Counted from the stretch's first letter, positions 17,963-25,574 are shown. The stretch is 64,000 nt of DNA from Pseudoxanthomonas winnipegensis (GCF_004283755.1 NZ_SHMH01000001.1:62001-126000), one strand, 5' to 3'. Numbers and translations: made by a program. The notes: a model not told the origin generated them from the letters alone.

Positions 17963-18471
17963 CCATCTTCGAACGCCACTTCCCCAGCCCGGTCGGCCCG
18001 CTGCGCGTGGCCGCCAGCGATGCCGGCCTGCACGGCATCGAGTTCCCGGAGAACCGGCACCCGGTCAGGCGGCTGGAAGCCTGGGAACAGGGCGATCATC
18101 CGCTGCTGCGCGAGGCCCAGGCCCAGCTCGACGCCTATTTCGCCGGGCGCCTGCAGGCCTTCGACCTGCCGCTGGCGCCGCACGGCACCGCCTTCCAGCG
18201 CCAGGTCTGGCTGGCGCTGGCGCAGATCCCCTTCGGCGCCACCTGGAGCTACGCGCAGCTGGCCCAGCGCGTCGGTCGCCCCGGCGCCAGCCGCGCGGTC
18301 GGCGCGGCCAACGGCCGCAACCCGCTGCCGATCGTGCTGCCCTGCCATCGGGTGATCGGCGCCGACGGCGCGCTGACCGGCTTCGGCGGCGGCCTGCCGA
18401 CCAAGCAGTTCCTGCTGCAGCTGGAGGGCGCGCTGCCGCCCGTGCCGCAGCGCGCCGGCCTGTTCAACTGA
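17959..18471 (+). CDS. ogt: Methylated-DNA--protein-cysteine S-methyltransferase
   Basis: 170 residues. Seen: active site LPCHRVIG (Cys129), the DNA-binding helix region WSYAQLAQRVGRPGASRAVGAANGRNP, and the closing FGGGLPTKQFLLQLE. Family knowledge: it removes the methyl group from O6-methylguanine irreversibly onto its own cysteine. It begins in a 4-base ATGA overlap with alkA, so it is expected to be co-induced by alkylation. A 7-bp stem-loop (18479-18502, CGCCTGC/GCAGGCG) follows the stop by a few bases and may end the transcript, although it has no T-run. Confidence 0.95.
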   Translation: MTIFERHFPSPVGPLRVAASDAGLHGIEFPENRHPVRRLEAWEQGDHPLLREAQAQLDAYFAGRLQAFDLPLAPHGTAFQRQVWLALAQIPFGATWSYAQLAQRVGRPGASRAVGAANGRNPLPIVLPCHRVIGADGALTGFGGGLPTKQFLLQLEGALPPVPQRAGLFN

Positions 18472-18634
18472 CCAGGCGCGCCTGCCGGCGATGTCGCAGG
18501 CGGGCCATGGATCGCCACGCGCGGCGCGCTACCATGCGCCTGCCTGCGGACACCGCTCCGCTCCTGCGCGCACGCCAGCCCCCCGGGCACCGCCCCGCCC
18601 CTGGCCGCTGCGCGATCGAGCTGGAGTTCAATGC

Positions 18635-19015
18635 ATGTCCCTGACCTCATCCCCGCACCCCTTCGCCTTCGGCCGGATCGCCCCGACGCTGCCGGTCGCC
18701 GACATCGCGCGGGCGCTGGCGTTCTACGTCGGCGTCCTGGGCTTCGCCAAGACCTTCGAGAACGGCAGCCCGGTGGGCTTCGTGATCCTCAAGAAGGACG
18801 CCGCGGAGCTGCATCTTTCGCTGGACCGGACGCACAAGCCGGACCGGCGCAATCTGGCGCATCTGCTGGTCGACGACGCGGCCGGGCTCTACGCGCATCT
18901 GCAGCAGGCCGACACGCGCATCATCAAGGCGCTGCGCGATGCGGACTATGGGCTGCGCGGCTTCGTCTTCGCCGACCCGGATGGCAACCGGATCGACGTC
19001 GGCCAGCGGCTTTAG
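18635..19015 (+). CDS. Glyoxalase/bleomycin-resistance fold (VOC) protein
   Basis: 126 residues. Seen: PTLPVADIARALAFYVGVLGF at the start of the fold, FVILKKDAAELHLSL, and the closing GLRGFVFADPDGNRIDVGQ. This is the beta-alpha-beta-beta-beta VOC module in the layout of bleomycin-resistance-like proteins. Function is not fixed by the sequence: the superfamily includes antibiotic-binding proteins, lyases and dioxygenases. The start is supported by GGAG at 18622-18625, about nine bases before the ATG; upstream in-frame sequence looks non-coding. It probably has its own promoter (TACCAT near 18529). Confidence 0.85.
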   Translation: MSLTSSPHPFAFGRIAPTLPVADIARALAFYVGVLGFAKTFENGSPVGFVILKKDAAELHLSLDRTHKPDRRNLAHLLVDDAAGLYAHLQQADTRIIKALRDADYGLRGFVFADPDGNRIDVGQRL

Positions 19016-19108
19016 CGGCTGAAGCAGGCAGGAAGGAAGCCGCTCTCGCGCATCAAGGGATCTTGGCGCGTGCGCGTGTTCTGACTTCGGAGGGGGCAGC
19101 GGTCCGGC

Positions 19109-19194
19109 GGGCAGTGGCCGCTTATCCCTCGATCAGGGCATCCTGCCCTGACTCGGGCGCTCGGCTCCTGCCTCGCTAGGCGCGGCCACTGCCC
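19109..19194. other. Nested inverted repeat, possible structured RNA or repeat element
   Basis: GGGCAGTGGCCGC (19109-19121) and GCGGCCACTGCCC (19182-19194) are perfect 13-bp arms. Inside them TCAGGGCA/TGCCCTGA (19133-19151) makes a second perfect 8-bp hairpin with a 3-base loop. No open reading frame is credible here. It adjoins the palindromic repeat of 19190-19360, so it may be part of that repeat or an independent RNA. Confidence 0.6.
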
Positions 19195-19360
19195 GGTAAA
19201 GCCTCATCGCCGCCTTAGCGGCTCCCACCTGTAGAGCGGAGCTTGCTCCGCTGCTCTTCGTTCGGTTCATGGGAAAAGCCCCAGCGGAGCAAGCTCCGCT
19301 CTACAACAAGGCGGCGGCTTGAACTGAGAGACAGTTGCTCCCACCGAAGCATGCGGCGCC
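19190..19360. repeat. Composite palindromic repeat, locus 1 (REP/BIME-like)
   Basis: Two inverted hairpins GCGGAGCTTGCTCCGC (19235-19250) and GCGGAGCAAGCTCCGC (near 19284-19299), bounded by TGTAGA and TCTACA, are separated by CTGCTCTTCGTTCGGTTC and similar sequence. One flank carries CCCGGTAAAGCCTCATCGC and the other GAGACAGTTGCTCCCACCG. Read on the opposite strand, the same order of modules occurs at 47061-47290; a shortened form is at 27821-27985. Apart from this repeat, the nested repeat before it and the THX terminator, the 522-base gap 19016-19537 holds nothing I recognise. Confidence 0.9.
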
Positions 19361-19483
19361 GTCAGTCCTTTCCCATCCCGGTGTCGGTAGACCTAGCCGA
19401 GGAGGCACGCCCGACCGGATCGAGGCTGGCCGGCGAAGTCCGCTTCACCGACCTCGCACGCCAGCCGAAAACCCAAAAGAAAA

Positions 19484-19506
19484 CGCGGCGCCCAAGGGGC
19501 GCCGCG
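19484..19506 (-). terminator. Rho-independent terminator after THX gene
   Basis: CGCGGCGCCC (19484-19493) and GGGCGCCGCG (19497-19506) form a perfect 10-bp stem with a 3-base loop. On the minus strand it is followed by TTTTCTTTTGGGTTTT. It lies 31 bases past the THX stop. Confidence 0.9.
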
Positions 19507-19537
19507 CTTCTGTCTGCAGAGCGATGGAAGGCGGCGA

Positions 19538-19705
19538 TCAGCCGGCCTTGGCCACCGTCTTCTTCGCCACGGCCTTCTTGGCCGGCGACTTGGCGACCGA
19601 CTTGGCGGTCACCGGCGCGGCGACGGCGGCGCCGTGCTTGCGCGAATTGCCATAGCTGGCGTTGTAGCGCTTGCCCTTGGCGGTTTTGCGATCACCCTTG
19701 CCCAT
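19538..19705 (-). CDS. 30S ribosomal protein THX with extended basic tail
   Basis: 55 residues. Seen: the THX signature at the N-terminus (MGKGDRKTAKGKRYNASYG), followed by an Ala/Lys/Val-rich tail (VAKSPAKKAVAKKTVAKAG) that resembles histone-like or HU-type basic extensions. Family knowledge: THX is a tiny basic protein buried in the head of the 30S subunit. The start is supported by a strong GAGGAG Shine-Dalgarno sequence eight bases upstream, and a terminator follows directly. The tail roughly doubles the length of the core. Tail function (RNA contacts outside the core site) is inference. Confidence 0.88.
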   Translation of the reverse strand: MGKGDRKTAKGKRYNASYGNSRKHGAAVAAPVTAKSVAKSPAKKAVAKKTVAKAG

Positions 19706-19827
19706 CTGCGTACTCCTCGTGTTGGTGGCCCGCCGGTTGCGGCGAGTGCGCGGCCGACGTGAAGGCCGGCGCGCAGGGCCGGAGAGGCTACCACAGCCCC
19801 GCGGGGCACCACAGACCGGCCAGGCCC

Positions 19828-20235
19828 TCAGTGCGCGCAGCGCGCGTCGTGGACGTGGCCGTGGTTCAGCCGCAGATTCACCAGATGCGCCACGCCCACC
19901 AGCGTGCCGCCGAAGGTCATGGCCACCGCATGCGGCACCAGACTGTGATGCAGCGGCGGGTACAGCACCGCGATCCACAGCACCCCCAGCCCGACCAGCA
20001 GCACGCCCAGCGCGCGCAGCACCCGATGCCGGCGATAGCCCGCGGCCAGACTGAACACCCCCAGCAACGAAGCGAACACCACGAAGATCCGCTCGAAGCC
20101 CTCGCCCAGCCAGGCCGACAGCCCCAGCGCCGGCAGCAGCGCGATCAACAGCGGCAATACCGCGCAGTGCACGGCGCAGACCAGGGAGCCGGTGGCGCCG
20201 ATGCGGTCCAGCCAGGAACGGAAGGGAGAGCTCAT
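19828..20235 (-). CDS. MerC-domain membrane protein, probable metal-related
   Basis: 135 residues. Seen: CAVHCAVLPLLIALLPALGL near the N-terminus with the Cys-x3-Cys pair in the first helix, three further hydrophobic segments, and a His-rich end (HLVNLRLNHGHVHDARCAH). This matches MerC-family proteins of four helices at the inner membrane. Family knowledge: MerC takes up mercuric ion in mer operons, but stand-alone MerC-like proteins are common and often zinc-linked. Here it is divergent from a ZnuD-like receptor across a Zur-box-like dyad, so zinc handling is the more likely role than mercury. No other mer genes are present. Confidence 0.8.
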   Translation of the reverse strand: MSSPFRSWLDRIGATGSLVCAVHCAVLPLLIALLPALGLSAWLGEGFERIFVVFASLLGVFSLAAGYRRHRVLRALGVLLVGLGVLWIAVLYPPLHHSLVPHAVAMTFGGTLVGVAHLVNLRLNHGHVHDARCAH

Positions 20236-20278
20236 GCGGGTGGAGTATGACTTTCGGGCCAGGCACCGAGTTGATGTC

Positions 20279-20291
20279 GATATATTATAAC
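20279..20291. promoter_or_regulatory. Zur-box-like operator between merC-like and znuD-like genes
   Basis: GATATA-T-TATAAC is an interrupted dyad with one mismatch from the ideal GTTATA-N-TATAAC core of proteobacterial Zur boxes. Read on the other strand, the neighbourhood gives AACGTTATAATATATC, very close to the znu operator of E. coli. It stands in the only AT-rich stretch of the 99-base divergent region, 43 bases before the receptor ATG. The window also encodes Zur (25060-25554). Confidence 0.75.
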
Positions 20292-20334
20292 GTTAATGTT
20301 TCCTGATGACCTCCCTCCCCAGAAGTTGCCATTT

Positions 20335-22392
20335 ATGACGCGATCTTCCTTCCGCAGCGCCGGTGTGTCCGCGCTGTCACGCGCCCCGCTCGCCGCCGCC
20401 CTCGGCCTGGCCCTGATCGGCTTCGGCGCCCATGCCCAGGAGGCGACCACCGCCCCGTCCAGCGACAGCCGCCACGGCCGCGCCGAGCATCTGCATGCCA
20501 AGGACCTGGACGCGATCAAGGTGACCGCCGACCCGTTCCGCAGCGCCGCCGACGACCTGAGCCAGCCGGTCAACGTGCTGGCCGGCGAGCGGCTCGACGA
20601 GGCGCGCGCCTCCAGCCTGGGCGAGACCCTGCAGGGCATCCCCGGCGTGCAGTCGTCCAACTTCGGCCCCGGCGTGGGCCGGCCGATCATGCGCGGCCTG
20701 GACGGCCCGCGCGTGGCGGTGATGTCCGACGGCATGATCACCCAGGACGTGTCCACCGTGAGCCAGGACCACTCCCCGGCGATCGAGCCCTTCCTGGCCG
20801 ACCAGATCGAGGTGCTCAAGGGCCCGTCCACCCTGCTCTACGGCAACGGCGCCATCGGCGGCGCGGTGAACGTGGTCGACGGCCGCATCGCCGAGACGCC
20901 GGTGCAGGGCGTCACCGGCCGCGCCGAGACGCGCGTGGACTTCGGCGACAAGGACGGCCAGACCAGCATGGCGCGCATCGACGCCGGCAACGGCGGCCTG
21001 TCGATCCACGCCGACGGCGTCTACCGCAACGCCAAGGACTACGACACGCCCAAGGGGCCGCAGGCCAACACCTTCCAGGACACCAAGACCGGCTCGTTCG
21101 GCGCGTCGCTGTCGGGTGACTGGGGCTTCTTCGGCGCGTCGATCTCGCGCTTCAACGACAGCTACGGCAACCCCGGCGAACCGGGCGACCTGGCGCAGGG
21201 CGAGCGCGGCGTGCACCTGGAGCTGCACCAGGACCGTTTCGACGTGAAGGGCGGCCTCAACGATCCCTGGGGCGCCGGCAGCGGCCTGCGCTACAGCTTT
21301 TCGCACACCCGCTACGACCACACCGAGTTCGAGGGCGAGGAAGTCGGCACCAGCTTCTTCAAGCGCGCCAACGAGGGCCGCGTGGAAGCGACCTTCAGCG
21401 CCGACAGCGGCTGGCAGAGCGCGATCGGCCTGCAGGGCACCGACAGCACCTTCCGCGCCGTGGGCGAGGAATCCTTCGTGCCCAAGACCGACACCAAGTC
21501 GGTCGGCCTGTTCGCGGTGACCAAGAACACCTGGGGCCGCTTCTCCACCGAGCTGGGCGCGCGCATCGACCGGGTCAAGTACGAGACCGATACCGGCCTG
21601 TCGCCCGACTTCAAGCCGACCAGCTTCTCGGCCAGCTTCGGCTTCGGCCTGGCCGAAGGCTGGCGCCTGACCGCCAACCTGGACCACTCCGAGCGCGCGC
21701 CGGTGGAAGAGGAGCTGTTCGCCGACGGCCCGCACATCGCCACGCTGGCCTACGAGATCGGCGATGCGACCCTGGACAAGGAAAAGGCCAACCAGGCCGA
21801 GCTGGGCCTGCAGTACAGCAACGACTGGATGGATGCCAAGGTCTCGGCCTACTACAACCGCTACAACAACTTCATCTACGTGGCCGACACCGGCGGCCAG
21901 TGGTACCACGAGGAGGACGACGACTACCTGCCGATCCGCCAGTGGACCCAGGCCGATGCGACCTTCCACGGCTTCGAGGGCGAGGCCGACTTCCACCTGG
22001 CCAAGTCCGACACCGCCGGCGACTGGGATCTGCACGTCTTCGGCGACACCGTGCGCGCCCGTCTGAACGACGGGGGCAACGTGCCGCGCATCCCGCCGGG
22101 CCGTTTCGGTGCGCAGCTGCGCTGGCAGGCCACCAACTGGCGCGCCTCGCTGGGTGCCACGCGCTACATGAAGCAGGACAAGCTGGGCGCCAACGAGACG
22201 CAGACCGCCGGCTACACCATGGTCGATGCCCACCTGGCCTACCACATCGATACCGGCTCGACCGCGTGGGAAGTGTTCCTGGACGGCAACAACCTGCTCG
22301 ACCAAGACGCGCGCGTGCACACCTCCTTCCTCAAGGACGATGTGATGCTGCCCGGGCGCAACGGCACCTTCGGCGTGCGCGTGTTCTTCTGA
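20335..22392 (+). CDS. znuD: TonB-dependent receptor, ZnuD-like zinc uptake
   Basis: 685 residues from MTRSSFRSAG. Seen: signal peptide ending GAHAQEA; a His-containing segment right after it (SRHGRAEHLHAKDLDAIKVTADPF); plug domain with LGETLQGIPGVQSSNFGPGVGRPIMRGLDGPRVAVMSDG and IEVLKGPSTLLYGNGAIGGAVNV; a 22-strand type barrel; and terminal LPGRNGTFGVRVFF ending in Phe. Family knowledge: ZnuD imports zinc across the outer membrane under zinc shortage. The Zur-box-like dyad upstream and the nearby zur and MerC-like genes support zinc rather than iron or sugar. The Met at 20296 lies inside the operator, so 20335 is the better start. Confidence 0.85.
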   Translation: MTRSSFRSAGVSALSRAPLAAALGLALIGFGAHAQEATTAPSSDSRHGRAEHLHAKDLDAIKVTADPFRSAADDLSQPVNVLAGERLDEARASSLGETLQGIPGVQSSNFGPGVGRPIMRGLDGPRVAVMSDGMITQDVSTVSQDHSPAIEPFLADQIEVLKGPSTLLYGNGAIGGAVNVVDGRIAETPVQGVTGRAETRVDFGDKDGQTSMARIDAGNGGLSIHADGVYRNAKDYDTPKGPQANTFQDTKTGSFGASLSGDWGFFGASISRFNDSYGNPGEPGDLAQGERGVHLELHQDRFDVKGGLNDPWGAGSGLRYSFSHTRYDHTEFEGEEVGTSFFKRANEGRVEATFSADSGWQSAIGLQGTDSTFRAVGEESFVPKTDTKSVGLFAVTKNTWGRFSTELGARIDRVKYETDTGLSPDFKPTSFSASFGFGLAEGWRLTANLDHSERAPVEEELFADGPHIATLAYEIGDATLDKEKANQAELGLQYSNDWMDAKVSAYYNRYNNFIYVADTGGQWYHEEDDDYLPIRQWTQADATFHGFEGEADFHLAKSDTAGDWDLHVFGDTVRARLNDGGNVPRIPPGRFGAQLRWQATNWRASLGATRYMKQDKLGANETQTAGYTMVDAHLAYHIDTGSTAWEVFLDGNNLLDQDARVHTSFLKDDVMLPGRNGTFGVRVFF

Positions 22393-22494
22393 TCCAAGAC
22401 AGAGCGCGTCCCCTCCCACCGGAGGGGCGCGCGCTACAAGCGCACCCCGTGCGTGGCGCATCTGCTCTCTCCCCGCGCTGCCGCACGGGATTGC

Positions 22495-22533
22495 GGGCCG
22501 GAAGACGTTCCCCTGTCTTCCGGCCCGTTTTTT
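22495..22533 (+). terminator. Rho-independent terminator after znuD-like gene
   Basis: GGGCCGGAAGAC (22495-22506) and GTCTTCCGGCCC (22515-22526) form a perfect 12-bp stem with an 8-base loop, followed by GTTTTTTC. A second short hairpin of CCCCTCC/GGAGGGG lies at 22410-22427, between the stop and this terminator. Confidence 0.92.
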
Positions 22534-22626
22534 CTTGCGCGCATCACAAGCGGGACTGAGGTCGCTTGGGTAAAGGCCTGATCCGCCAGCGGCGCTGGCG
22601 CGACGTCGCCAGGCCCGCATGCGTAT

Positions 22627-22674
22627 GGAATCCGGCGTTGCGGAAAGTCGGATTCCAGAATACGTGCATATGCA
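22627..22674. promoter_or_regulatory. Candidate operator region of the MarR-family gene
   Basis: GGAATCCG (22627-22634) and CGGATTCC (22649-22656) are perfect inverted arms 14 bases apart, and TGCATATGCA (22665-22674) is a perfect 10-bp palindrome immediately before the marR gene. MarR proteins bind such dyads and usually repress their own operon. Which of the two is used cannot be told from sequence. Confidence 0.45.
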
Positions 22675-22710
22675 TGCATCATGCGGACCGACACCCGCCG
22701 GAGCCCCGCC

Positions 22711-23151
22711 ATGCCCCTGCCCCCGGACACCGCCTGCACCTGCTTCCGGCTGCGCCGCGCCGCGCGCCAGGCCTCGCAGCTCTATGACCGCGCCCTGGCG
22801 GCGATCGGCCTGAGCCTCAACGAATACTCCATCCTGCGCCGCGCGCAGAAGGGCACGCGCACGCTGGGCGAACTGGCCGAGGTCTGCGGCATGGACCGCA
22901 GCACGCTCACCCGCAACCTCAGGCCGCTGCTCGCCCGTGGCCTGCTGCGCGAGGCGCGCGGCGAAGACGCGCGCCAGCGCCTGATCCAGCTCACGCCCAA
23001 GGGCGAGCGCGCCATCGCCCAGGCGATCCCGCTGTGGCAGCAGGCCCAGGCGCAGATGACCGCGCTGTTCGGCGCCGGCCCGATGCGGCGCCTCAACGAC
23101 GACCTGGATGCCCTGCATGCGGCGCTGCGTCCGCTGCGGGAGGCCGCATGA
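22711..23151 (+). CDS. MarR-family transcriptional regulator
   Basis: 146 residues. Seen: N-terminal DTACTCFRLRRAARQASQLYDRAL with two cysteines in a C-T-C arrangement, the winged HTH (TLGELAEVCGMDRSTLTRNLRPLLARGLL, then RGEDARQRLIQLTPKGERAI as wing), and a helical dimerisation tail. Start chosen at 22711 because CGGAG stands eight bases before it; a Met at 22681 is in frame but has no such signal. The stop overlaps the ATG of the transporter gene (ATGA). Likely role: repressor of the transporter, released by its ligand. The cysteine pair could allow redox control; that is inference. Confidence 0.9.
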   Translation: MPLPPDTACTCFRLRRAARQASQLYDRALAAIGLSLNEYSILRRAQKGTRTLGELAEVCGMDRSTLTRNLRPLLARGLLREARGEDARQRLIQLTPKGERAIAQAIPLWQQAQAQMTALFGAGPMRRLNDDLDALHAALRPLREAA

Positions 23152-24377
23152 GCACGACCGCCCCGCGCACGCCGTGGCTGCTGCTGGCGGTGGCCTCGAC
23201 GATGCTGCTGCTGACCATGGGCGTGCGCCAGACCACGGGCCTGTTCGTCAAACCCATCGCCGCCAGCACCGGGATCGGCATCGCCTCGATCAGCTTCGCG
23301 CTGGCCATCGGGCAGTTGGTGTGGGGCGCGGTGCAGCCGGTGTTCGGCGCGATCGCCGACCGCCACGGCCCGGCGCGCGTGCTGGTGTTCGGCGGCCTGC
23401 TGATGGCCGCCGGCTGCGCGCTGACCCCGTTCATGACCAGCCAGGCCGGCCTGATCCTCAGCCTGGGGCTGATGGCGGCGGCCGGCGCGGGGGCCGGCAG
23501 TTTCTCGATCCTGATCGGCGCCACCGCCCAGCACATCCCGGCGGCCCGGCGCTCCTTCGCCTCCGGCGTCATCAATGCCGGCGGCTCGCTGGGGCAGTTC
23601 CTCTTCGCACCGCTGGTGACGCTGGGCATCAGCGTGGCCAGCTGGTCGGCGGCCATGTTCGGCCTGGCCTTCGCCTCGCTGCTGACGCTGCCGCTGATCG
23701 CGCCGCTGCTGAAGCCACGCCGGGGCGACCCGGCCGCGGCGATCGCCCACGCCGCCGAGGCCGCCCACCTGACCCTGCGCGAACAGCTGCGCCTCGCCCT
23801 GCACGACCGCAGCTACTGGCTGCTGCATCTGGGCTTCTTCACCTGCGGCGTGCACATCGCCTTCCTGGTCACGCACCTACCGGGCGAAGTGGCGCTGTGC
23901 GGCCTCTCGCCCAGCGTTGCCGGCACCGCGATCGCCCTGATCGGCCTGTTCAACGTCGCCGGCAGCCTGACCGCCGGCGCGCTCGGCCAACGCATGCCGA
24001 TGAAGTACGTGCTGGCCGCGATGTACGGCAGCCGCGCCCTGCTGATCGCGCTGTACCTGATCTCGCCGCCCACGCCGATGACCTTCTACCTCTTCGCCGC
24101 GGCGCTGGGCTTCACCTGGCTGGCGACCGTGCCGCCCACGGCCGGCATCATCGGCAAGCGCTTCGGACCGCGCTACCTGGGCACGCTGTTCGGCCTGACC
24201 CTGCTCTCGCACCAGATCGGCGGCTTCTTCGGCGCCTGGCTGGGCGGCGTGGCGCTGGAGCGCTCGGGGAGCTACACGTGGATGTGGTATGCGGACATGG
24301 CGCTGGCGCTCGTCGCGGCGGTGGCGAATCTGCCGATCCGGGAGCGGGCTTTGGAAGCACGACCAGCGCTGGCGTGA
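23148..24377 (+). CDS. Major facilitator superfamily transporter
   Basis: 409 residues with about 12 hydrophobic helices. Seen: the loop 2-3 motif in form GAIADRHGPARVLVFGGLL, an Ala/Gly-rich fourth helix (GLMAAAGAGAGSFSILIGATAQ), a central charged loop (KPRRGDPAAAIAHAAEAAHLTLREQLRLAL), and the second-half loop GALGQRMPMKYVLA. The protein resembles inner-membrane MFS carriers of organic acids or drugs, but the substrate cannot be inferred. It starts in the ATGA overlap with the MarR gene, so it is almost certainly controlled by it. Confidence 0.9.
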   Translation: MSTTAPRTPWLLLAVASTMLLLTMGVRQTTGLFVKPIAASTGIGIASISFALAIGQLVWGAVQPVFGAIADRHGPARVLVFGGLLMAAGCALTPFMTSQAGLILSLGLMAAAGAGAGSFSILIGATAQHIPAARRSFASGVINAGGSLGQFLFAPLVTLGISVASWSAAMFGLAFASLLTLPLIAPLLKPRRGDPAAAIAHAAEAAHLTLREQLRLALHDRSYWLLHLGFFTCGVHIAFLVTHLPGEVALCGLSPSVAGTAIALIGLFNVAGSLTAGALGQRMPMKYVLAAMYGSRALLIALYLISPPTPMTFYLFAAALGFTWLATVPPTAGIIGKRFGPRYLGTLFGLTLLSHQIGGFFGAWLGGVALERSGSYTWMWYADMALALVAAVANLPIRERALEARPALA

Positions 24378-24420
24378 GGCTCAGACCACGCGCTTCTTGT
24401 TGTGAGTTCAAGCAAAAGCT

Positions 24421-24980
24421 TTCGTGCCGCTTCGCGGCCCGACCTACTTTCTTTGCTCGTGCAAAGAAAGGTAGGCAAAGAAACACGCCCCGAGGCGGCA
24501 CGCCTGCGCTGCGCGCAGGTCCGCTGCGGGGCGAGGGATTTTCCAAGGGGACATCCTGTCCCCTCGGAAAACGCCGCACATCCCTGTGCGGCGCCCTGCG
24601 GGTCTTGTCCTCGCCCCTCCGCCGTGCCTCACGGGGGTCTGAAAGTCCAAAGCAGAAGCAACCGCAACAGCCGAAGCCGTAGTGCTTTGGTTTTTGCTTT
24701 GGTTCTTGCTTCTGCTGTTGCCTACCCCTCTCCCTTGAGGTCGGGCGGAGGACGACGGGTCAAACCCGAAGGGCGACGCGCAGGACGCGCGTCGTTTTTG
24801 GAAGGGACATGGATGTCCCTTCCAAAAATTCCCGGCGGCCGGAGCGGACCTTTCGCGCAGCGAAAAACCGACCGCCGGGGTGTGCTTGACCAGACATTCG
24901 TCTGTGGAAAAGCGCTTCTTTGGCCTACCTTTCTTTGCACAAGCAAAGAAAGGTAGGTCGGGCGGCGAAGCCGCACGAAA
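24421..24980. repeat. Pair of inverted hairpin-rich repeat elements filling the MFS-zur gap
   Basis: The outer arms are inverted copies: CCTACTTTCTTTGC-TCGT-GCAAAGAAAGGTAGG (24443-24475) with flanking GTGCCGCTTCGCGGCCCGA on the left, and a perfect 15-bp hairpin around ACAA (24924-24957) with the matching TCGGGCGGCGAAGCCGCAC on the right. Inside are TTTTCC-GGGGACA/TGTCCCC-GGAAAA (24539-24571) and a perfect 16-bp palindrome around GG (24795-24828, arms with GGAAGGGACAT). The centre has CAGAAGCAACCGCAACAG and the inverted-like CTTGCTTCTGCTGTTG. No gene is credible in 24378-25059; reading frames there are by-products of the repeat. Confidence 0.88.
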
Positions 24981-25059
24981 GCCCTTGCTCCAGAAGCTTA
25001 AGGCCGTTGCTTATAAAGAAAAGCCCGCGAACCGCGGCCCCCAGCACAAGTGAAGCGAA

Positions 25060-25554
25060 CTACTGCGCCTCCGCGCACCGCGCACACAACCCATGCACTT
25101 CCAGCGTCTGCGCCTGCGGCTGAAATCCCAGCGCCTTGGCCCGTGCCTCCAGCTGATCCACCACCACCCGATCCTCCAGCTCCACCGCCGAATGGCAGCG
25201 GTCGCAGATCAGGAACGGCACCGAATGCGCGGCGCTGTTGGGGTGGTGGCAGGCGACGAAGGCGTTGACCGACTCGAGCTTGTGCACGAAGCCGTTGGCC
25301 ATCAGGAAATCCAGCGCGCGGTACACCGTGGGCGGCGCGTCGGCGCCCACGCCCTTGGAAGCGCGCACCAGGTCGAGCAGCTCGTAGGCCTTGATCGGCT
25401 TGCCGGCCTCGGCGATCAGGCGCAGCACGCGCGCGCGGATCGGCGTCAGGCGCAGGCCGCGCTCGCCGCAGGCGTGCTCGACCGCATGCACGAAGCCTTC
25501 GGCGTTGTGCACATGATGATGGGGCGCGATGCAGGCGGGCTTGGCGGCGGCCAT
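25060..25554 (-). CDS. zur: Zinc uptake regulator Zur (Fur family)
   Basis: 164 residues. Seen: winged-helix region ([33 protein letters not shown], then [22 protein letters not shown]), a His-rich middle ([30 protein letters not shown]), and two Cys-x2-Cys pairs (CDRC, CARC) for structural zinc. The N-terminal His cluster (HHHVHN), the length and the PPTVYRAL wording fit Zur better than Fur. Role: represses zinc uptake genes when zinc is sufficient; the dyad at 20279-20291 is a probable target. Start supported by AAGGAACGAG upstream. It lies 20 bases beyond the gltX stop on the same strand, so it may also be read from the gltX transcript. Confidence 0.9.
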   Translation of the reverse strand: MAAAKPACIAPHHHVHNAEGFVHAVEHACGERGLRLTPIRARVLRLIAEAGKPIKAYELLDLVRASKGVGADAPPTVYRALDFLMANGFVHKLESVNAFVACHHPNSAAHSVPFLICDRCHSAVELEDRVVVDQLEARAKALGFQPQAQTLEVHGLCARCAEAQ

Positions 25555-25574
25555 GGGGCTCGTTCCTTACGGGA

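Noticed and set aside
19828-20235. Mercury resistance gene merC
   Set aside because: No merR, merT, merP or merA is present, and the neighbourhood with a Zur-type site points to zinc.
20377-23118. Minus-strand frame of over 900 codons
   Set aside because: Shadow of the ZnuD-like receptor and the MarR gene; it crosses two real genes and a clear terminator.
24402-24956. Frames of 140-180 codons in the MFS-zur gap
   Set aside because: They run through inverted hairpin repeats on both strands and share no domain; the hairpin sequence explains them.
25060-25554. Fur (iron regulator)
   Set aside because: Sequence details and nearby zinc genes fit Zur better; the general family is the same.
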